From the NCBI GenBank assembly GCA_036493295.1, contig DASXQB010000502.1:1-7590 (forward strand): DNA of 7,590 bases, given 5' to 3'. The notes under the pieces were generated by a model. It did not search any database, was not told the DNA's origin, and worked only from the letters and a program-made list of their open reading frames with translations. The stretch is from DATKEU01 sp036493295 (GTDB lineage Bacteria; Myxococcota_A; Polyangia; Fen-1088). Shown piece after piece: positions 1 to 7,590 of this stretch. The translations under genes and the position numbers were made by a program. The first letter of the stretch is position 1; each line of letters opens with the position of its first letter.

Positions 1-680
1 AGATCTGATCCACCGCGGCCCAGCGTGGCCACGCCCGCCGGCTGCTTGCGATCGGCGTCGTCGTCGGAGCGCGGCGCCGCGCCCAGGAACCCCGGCACCA
101 CCGGCACGATGCCGGCGTCGATCAACGGGCGCAGCACCTTGCGCGCGGCCGCGTCGGTGAGATTCAGATTTGGCGAGGCGCCGCCGAACGGACCGTCGGT
201 GAACACCACCTCCAGCGCGTCGACATAACGGGCCTTGACGCCCGAACCGGCCAGCGCGGCGACGAAAAGCTGGGCCGACAACCGCTCGCCGCGCGAGACC
301 ACCAGGTCGCTGGTGCGGGCGGTCAGCTCGCGCAGGAAGGTCAGGCTGTTCAAAAGGCCCACCAGCTCTTCGAGCGATTGATCGATGACCTTGCCGACCT
401 GGTCGCGCGCTTCGCCCTTCGGGCAGACGGCGTCCAGGATCGAACGATAGCGGGCGCGCAAGGTCTGGGCGTCGCGTTCCAGGTTGTCGTCGCCGCCGCT
501 GACGGCGCGGTTGGCCAGGCCCAAAAGCGCGTCGGTGATGCCGGCCAGCGCCGAAACCACCACGGCCCGGGGCGCGGTGCGCTTTTGCATGATGCCCACG
601 GCGTGCCGGAACGCCTCCGCATCACCCAGCGACGCCCCGCCGAATTTGTGCACCTCTGGCGCTGCTTTCTTGCCTGCCAT
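1..680 (-). CDS. Aspartate kinase, N-terminal part (runs off left edge)
   Basis: This enzyme phosphorylates aspartate with ATP to give 4-phosphoaspartate, the first step towards lysine, threonine and methionine. Reading leftwards from the ATG at 680-678 gives 226 codons with no stop. Visible motifs are KFGGAS (residues 12-17), VVVSALAGITDALL (40-53), SRGERLS (129-135) and TLGRGGSD (219-226). By family knowledge of E. coli LysC, K12, E132, R222 and D226 match the catalytic and substrate-binding residues. The long helical segment between about 55 and 125 is typical of the LysC(III)/ThrA class rather than the short Bacillus-type enzymes. The regulatory ACT domains, and any homoserine dehydrogenase fusion, would lie beyond the edge, so lysC versus thrA cannot be decided. 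The loop before TLGRGGSD carries an acidic stretch (SDDDAD, 205-210) and looks longer than usual. No Shine-Dalgarno sequence is evident before the start. It is transcribed divergently from threonine synthase, which fits a threonine-pathway role. Confidence 0.95.
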   Translation of the reverse strand, partial: MAGKKAAPEVHKFGGASLGDAEAFRHAVGIMQKRTAPRAVVVSALAGITDALLGLANRAVSGGDDNLERDAQTLRARYRSILDAVCPKGEARDQVGKVIDQSLEELVGLLNSLTFLRELTARTSDLVVSRGERLSAQLFVAALAGSGVKARYVDALEVVFTDGPFGGASPNLNLTDAAARKVLRPLIDAGIVPVVPGFLGAAPRSDDDADRKQPAGVATLGRGGSD

Positions 681-691
681 CTGGCGGCAAG
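669..691. repeat. Imperfect inverted repeat over the aspartokinase start codon
   Basis: CTTGCC (669-674) pairs with GGCAAG (686-691), and inside it GCCA (676-679) pairs with TGGC (682-685). A single unpaired T at 675 interrupts the left arm. In the aspartokinase transcript this folds as a nine to ten base-pair hairpin with the AUG at the apex, flanked by the start of the coding sequence. It could be a protein operator or an RNA structure that limits initiation. Part of the left arm encodes residues 2-4, so coding constraint may contribute. Function is inferred only. Confidence 0.4.
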
Positions 692-785
692 ATGTACCAC
701 GCGGGTGGCGGTCCAGTCAGGTGGCGGCCGGCGGGCAAACGCGGCGACGACAGCGACGCGCCCGATGCGGTAAATTGGACGGATC
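681..785. promoter_or_regulatory. Divergent intergenic region between aspartokinase and thrC
   Basis: These 105 bases separate two divergent starts, so they should hold promoters for both genes. No convincing -35/-10 pair was found for either direction. On the minus strand a CTGACT-like -35 followed at 18 bases by TACATC is only a weak match, and it would leave almost no leader. On the plus strand the AT-rich TAAATT (771-776) lies too close to the thrC start to be a standard -10 unless the message is nearly leaderless. A weak Shine-Dalgarno-like GGACGG sits at 777-782, three bases before the thrC ATG. Confidence 0.45.
704..727. repeat. 8-bp direct repeat GGTGGCGG in the divergent promoter region
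   Basis: GGTGGCGG occurs at 704-711 and again at 720-727, 16 bases apart start to start. It lies between the divergent aspartokinase and thrC starts, where a regulator of the aspartate pathway could bind. The motif is pure G/C/T in a GC-rich genome, so chance recurrence is quite possible. Confidence 0.3.
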
Positions 786-2124
<1,339 letters not shown>

Positions 2125-2126
<2 letters not shown>

Positions 2127-2135
2127 GGCGACTTG
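2125..2135 (+). promoter_or_regulatory. Ribosome binding site and TTG start of the kinase, overlapping the thrC stop
   Basis: GAGG at 2125-2128 overlaps the thrC TGA (2124-2126) and lies four bases before a TTG at 2133. ThrC and the kinase share the same frame, so the kinase start must lie after 2126. The next in-frame alternatives are TTG at 2160 and GTG at 2172, both further into the conserved region and without a better binding site. The arrangement implies translational coupling of the kinase to thrC. Confidence 0.55.
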
Positions 2136-3683
2136 GACGTCAACCCTCAGGACGCGGCGTTGGTCGGAACGGTGCTGGGCGATGCGTATCGCCTGACCCG
2201 GGTGATCGGACGCGGCGGGATGGGGGCGGTGTTCGAAGGGCAGCACCTGCGCCTGAACAAGCGGGTGGCGGTCAAGATGATGACCCGCGAACTGGCGGAA
2301 AACGCCGAGGCGCTGGCCCGGTTTCGGCGCGAGGCCGAGGTGACGTCGCAGCTGGGGCATCCGCACATCGTGCAGGTGTTCGACTTTGGTGTGTCGGCGG
2401 CCGGCGAGCCGTATCTGGTGATGGAGCTTCTGGAGGGCGAGGATCTTGACCAGCGCCTGCGGCGGGTGGGGCGGCTGCCCTTGCCGGCGGCGACGAACAT
2501 CATCAAACAGGTGTCGTCGGCGCTGGCGGCGACGCACGGCAAGGGCATCGTTCACCGCGATCTGAAGCCGGCGAATATTTTTCTGCTGACTGTCGACGAG
2601 ACGGACTTTGTGAAGGTGGTCGACTTCGGGATCAGCAAGGTGCGGGCGGCGACCACGCGGCTGACGGCGGCGTCGGTGGTGATGGGGACGCCGTATTACA
2701 TGTCGCCGGAGCAGGCGTCGGGCCGGGTCGATGAGATCGATCACCGCACCGATCAGTGGGCGCTGGCCTGCATCGCGTACGAGCTGCTGGCGGGGCGGCC
2801 GCCGTTCACCGGGGAGAACGCGGCGTCGCTGCTGTATCAGGTGGTGCACCAGGCGCCGTCGCCGCTGACGACGCGGGCGCCGGAGGTGCCGGCGGCGCTT
2901 GACCAGGTGCTGGGGTGCGCGCTGGCGAAACCGATCGAGGAGCGCTTCGCTTCGATGACGCTGTTCGCGCGCGCGTTCGAGGACGCCGTGGCGGGCCGCG
3001 CGGTGGCGGGTCTGGCGGCCGCGCCGGTTGCGCCGCCGCCGGCCAGCGCCGCGGCACCGGTCGCCGATGGTGGCCGGGCGGCCATGGTGATCCCCAAGCA
3101 GACGACGTTCTCCACCGCCGCCGCCGAAGCAGTTTCGCCGGAGGGCGGCCCACCACCCCGAAGCAGCAAGCCGCTGGTGATGGGCGGTGTGGTGGCGACA
3201 GTTGTTCTGGCGGGCGCGGTTCTGTTCGCAACGCGCGGGCGCCCGCCGGGCGCTGGTGTTGGCGCTACGGCGAAACCGCCAGCGGTCACCGCGGCGCCGA
3301 ACGCGCCGGGGGCGCCACCGGTGCCCACGCCCACACCCGCCGCCGCGCCGCCACCGGTGACCGCGGCGGTGGAGCGACCGAGCAAAGAGAAAGAAAAAAA
3401 GGGAAAACCCCGCAAGGCAAAACCGCGCGCCGAACGCGTCGCCACCCACGCGGCGATCGGCGAGCCGGCCGCCGCCGCGCCTGCTGCTTCTGCAGAGTCA
3501 CCGTCCGCGCCCGCACCCGCCGCAGTGCCGCCTCAACCCGCCTGGCCGCCGCCCGCCACCGCCGCCGAGCCGAAGTACCAGCCCGCCTGGCCGCCGCCGG
3601 CCGACGGCACGCCTCAAGAAGCGCAACCGCCGAAGCCGAAAAAGAAGGGACTTTTCCACCGCATTTTCCGTCGCGACGAGTAA
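2133..3683 (+). CDS. Membrane-anchored Hanks-type Ser/Thr protein kinase (PknB-like)
   Basis: This is a 516-residue eukaryotic-like Ser/Thr kinase whose substrates are unknown. The catalytic domain covers about residues 19-285: Gly-loop GRGGMG (26-31), ATP-anchoring K48 in VAVK, helix-C E67, HRDLKPAN (141-148) with catalytic D143, DFG (164-166), and GTPYYMSPE (185-193). All key residues are present and it is an RD kinase, so activation-loop phosphorylation is likely. A Pro/Ala linker (about 290-345) leads to one predicted membrane helix (about 348-367). The 149-residue tail after it is Pro/Ala-rich, with a Lys cluster (418-430), two copies of QPAWPPPA (468-475, 483-490) and a basic end (KPKKKGLFHRIFRRDE, 501-516). 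No PASTA, TPR or other known sensor domain is recognisable. It begins six bases after thrC and is probably in its operon. Start is TTG 2133, as argued at the ribosome binding site. Confidence 0.93.
   Translation: MDVNPQDAALVGTVLGDAYRLTRVIGRGGMGAVFEGQHLRLNKRVAVKMMTRELAENAEALARFRREAEVTSQLGHPHIVQVFDFGVSAAGEPYLVMELLEGEDLDQRLRRVGRLPLPAATNIIKQVSSALAATHGKGIVHRDLKPANIFLLTVDETDFVKVVDFGISKVRAATTRLTAASVVMGTPYYMSPEQASGRVDEIDHRTDQWALACIAYELLAGRPPFTGENAASLLYQVVHQAPSPLTTRAPEVPAALDQVLGCALAKPIEERFASMTLFARAFEDAVAGRAVAGLAAAPVAPPPASAAAPVADGGRAAMVIPKQTTFSTAAAEAVSPEGGPPPRSSKPLVMGGVVATVVLAGAVLFATRGRPPGAGVGATAKPPAVTAAPNAPGAPPVPTPTPAAAPPPVTAAVERPSKEKEKKGKPRKAKPRAERVATHAAIGEPAAAAPAASAESPSAPAPAAVPPQPAWPPPATAAEPKYQPAWPPPADGTPQEAQPPKPKKKGLFHRIFRRDE
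3394..3401 (+). other. A7G tract containing an in-phase A AAA AAG slippery heptamer
   Basis: Seven A's (3394-3400) followed by G lie in codons 421-423 (GAA AAA AAG). The heptamer A AAA AAG at 3395-3401 is in the phase used by the known E. coli dnaX -1 frameshift site. The -1 frame stays open from here to a TGA at 3869-3871, which would replace the last 93 residues with about 156. No Shine-Dalgarno at the usual 10-14 base distance and no hairpin immediately downstream are seen, so frameshifting is unproven. It may simply encode lysines. Confidence 0.3.
3534..3602 (+). repeat. In-frame duplicated segment encoding QPAWPPPA in the kinase tail
   Basis: The 24-base units at 3534-3557 and 3579-3602 both encode QPAWPPPA and share 17 consecutive identical bases (3537-3553 and 3582-3598). 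They are 45 bases apart start to start, a multiple of three. The Trp-containing proline motifs stand out from the surrounding Pro/Ala low-complexity sequence and could be short ligand motifs. That role is inferred. Confidence 0.6.
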
Positions 3684-3827
3684 GCGAAGAAGCCCGCGCC
3701 CGCCGATTGTTTCCGTCGCATTTCCAACCTGAAAATCCTTCGCTGTCACCGCGCCCGGGGCTTTACAGGCTGCGGTCCTTCTGGCTAGCGTGGCCGGAGG
3801 ATTGGAAAGGGGAGGGTCCGGTCGTTG

Positions 3828-3836
3828 TGCTAGATT
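3828..3836 (+). promoter_or_regulatory. Possible extended -10 promoter element for gltB
   Basis: TGC followed by TAGATT (3831-3836) matches the extended -10 form TGn-TATAAT at four of six hexamer positions. No good -35 lies at 17 bases; the nearest, TTGGAA at 3802-3807, is 23 bases away. Transcription starting near 3843 would give a leader of about 95 bases that contains the hairpin at 3882-3918. Confidence 0.3.
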
Positions 3837-3881
3837 CGACCCCTTTGCAAAGTTTCGTAGCAAGTTCGTGATGATGCCGAG

Positions 3882-3918
3882 CGCGGCGCGTGTGTGGGGG
3901 TTCCACGGAGCCGCCGCG
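3882..3918 (+). promoter_or_regulatory. Predicted nested hairpin in the gltB leader
   Basis: CGCGGCG (3882-3888) is complementary to CGCCGCG (3912-3918). Nested symmetrically inside, TGTGG (3893-3897) can pair with CCACG (3903-3907), with one G-U pair, around a five-base loop. The two stems are separated by four unpaired bases on each side. The 3' arm ends on the first G of the GGAGG at 3918-3922, so folding could affect ribosome access. In GC-rich DNA such stems do arise by chance. No known riboswitch class was recognised. Confidence 0.35.
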
Positions 3919-3929
3919 GAGGAAAAGGG
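3918..3929 (+). promoter_or_regulatory. gltB ribosome binding region
   Basis: Two purine-rich candidates precede the ATG at 3938: GGAGG (3918-3922), 15 bases away, and AAGGG (3925-3929), 8 bases away. The second has standard spacing and supports the 3938 start. An in-frame GTG at 3890 lies inside the hairpin and is less likely. Confidence 0.5.
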
Positions 3930-3937
3930 TCGCCGAG

Positions 3938-7590
<3,653 letters not shown>

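Larger units (their letters stand above)
3684..3937. other. Intergenic region between the kinase and gltB
   Basis: This 254-base gap is less GC-rich than the flanking genes in places. I see no convincing intrinsic terminator after the kinase. The heptamer AGCGAAG (3683-3689) has an inverted copy CTTCGCT at 3738-3744, but the 48-base spacing and lack of a T-run argue against termination. No small gene with a credible start and binding site was found. The right-hand half holds a possible promoter and a hairpin leader for gltB. Confidence 0.6.

Noticed and set aside
3683..3762. Intrinsic terminator after the kinase gene
   Set aside because: The only inverted repeat (AGCGAAG/CTTCGCT) is widely spaced and no T-run follows it.
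3835..3849. Possible sigma-54 promoter before gltB, suggested by TTGCA at 3845-3849
   Set aside because: The required GG of the -24 element is absent at the correct distance (3835-3836 is TT).

Overview
This is a strongly GC-rich stretch with GC-biased third codon positions. It carries four protein-coding genes and very little non-coding DNA. A Hanks-type Ser/Thr kinase with a long Pro/Ala-rich tail, lying among housekeeping amino-acid genes, suggests a large-genome bacterium such as a myxobacterium-like (Myxococcota/former Deltaproteobacteria) soil organism. That placement is inferred from style only; no rRNA or other phylogenetic marker is present.

Layout: (1) Positions 680 to 1, minus strand: the N-terminal 226 residues of an aspartate kinase that runs off the left edge. 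(2) Positions 681-785: a short divergent promoter region with an 8-bp direct repeat; an inverted repeat lies across the aspartokinase start codon. (3) Positions 786-2126, plus strand: a complete threonine synthase (thrC). (4) Positions 2133-3683, plus strand: a complete membrane-anchored Ser/Thr protein kinase. It starts six bases after the thrC stop, in the same reading frame, and is almost certainly co-transcribed with thrC. (5) Positions 3684-3937: an intergenic region with a possible promoter and a nested hairpin beside the ribosome binding site of the next gene. (6) Positions 3938-7590, plus strand: glutamate synthase large subunit (gltB), cut by the right edge after 1217 codons.

The theme is amino-acid biosynthesis. 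Aspartate kinase opens the aspartate-family pathway and threonine synthase closes its threonine branch; the two are divergently transcribed from one short shared region. GltB supplies glutamate, the amino donor for aspartate. The kinase between them is the non-routine element: it could couple phospho-signalling to amino-acid or nitrogen metabolism, or simply be a passenger. No mobile element, CRISPR array, tRNA, rRNA or clearly novel multi-gene system is visible. The most unusual local signals are the thrC-kinase coupling, an in-phase A AAA AAG heptamer in the kinase gene with a long open -1 frame, and two predicted RNA hairpins at the starts of the aspartokinase and gltB messages.
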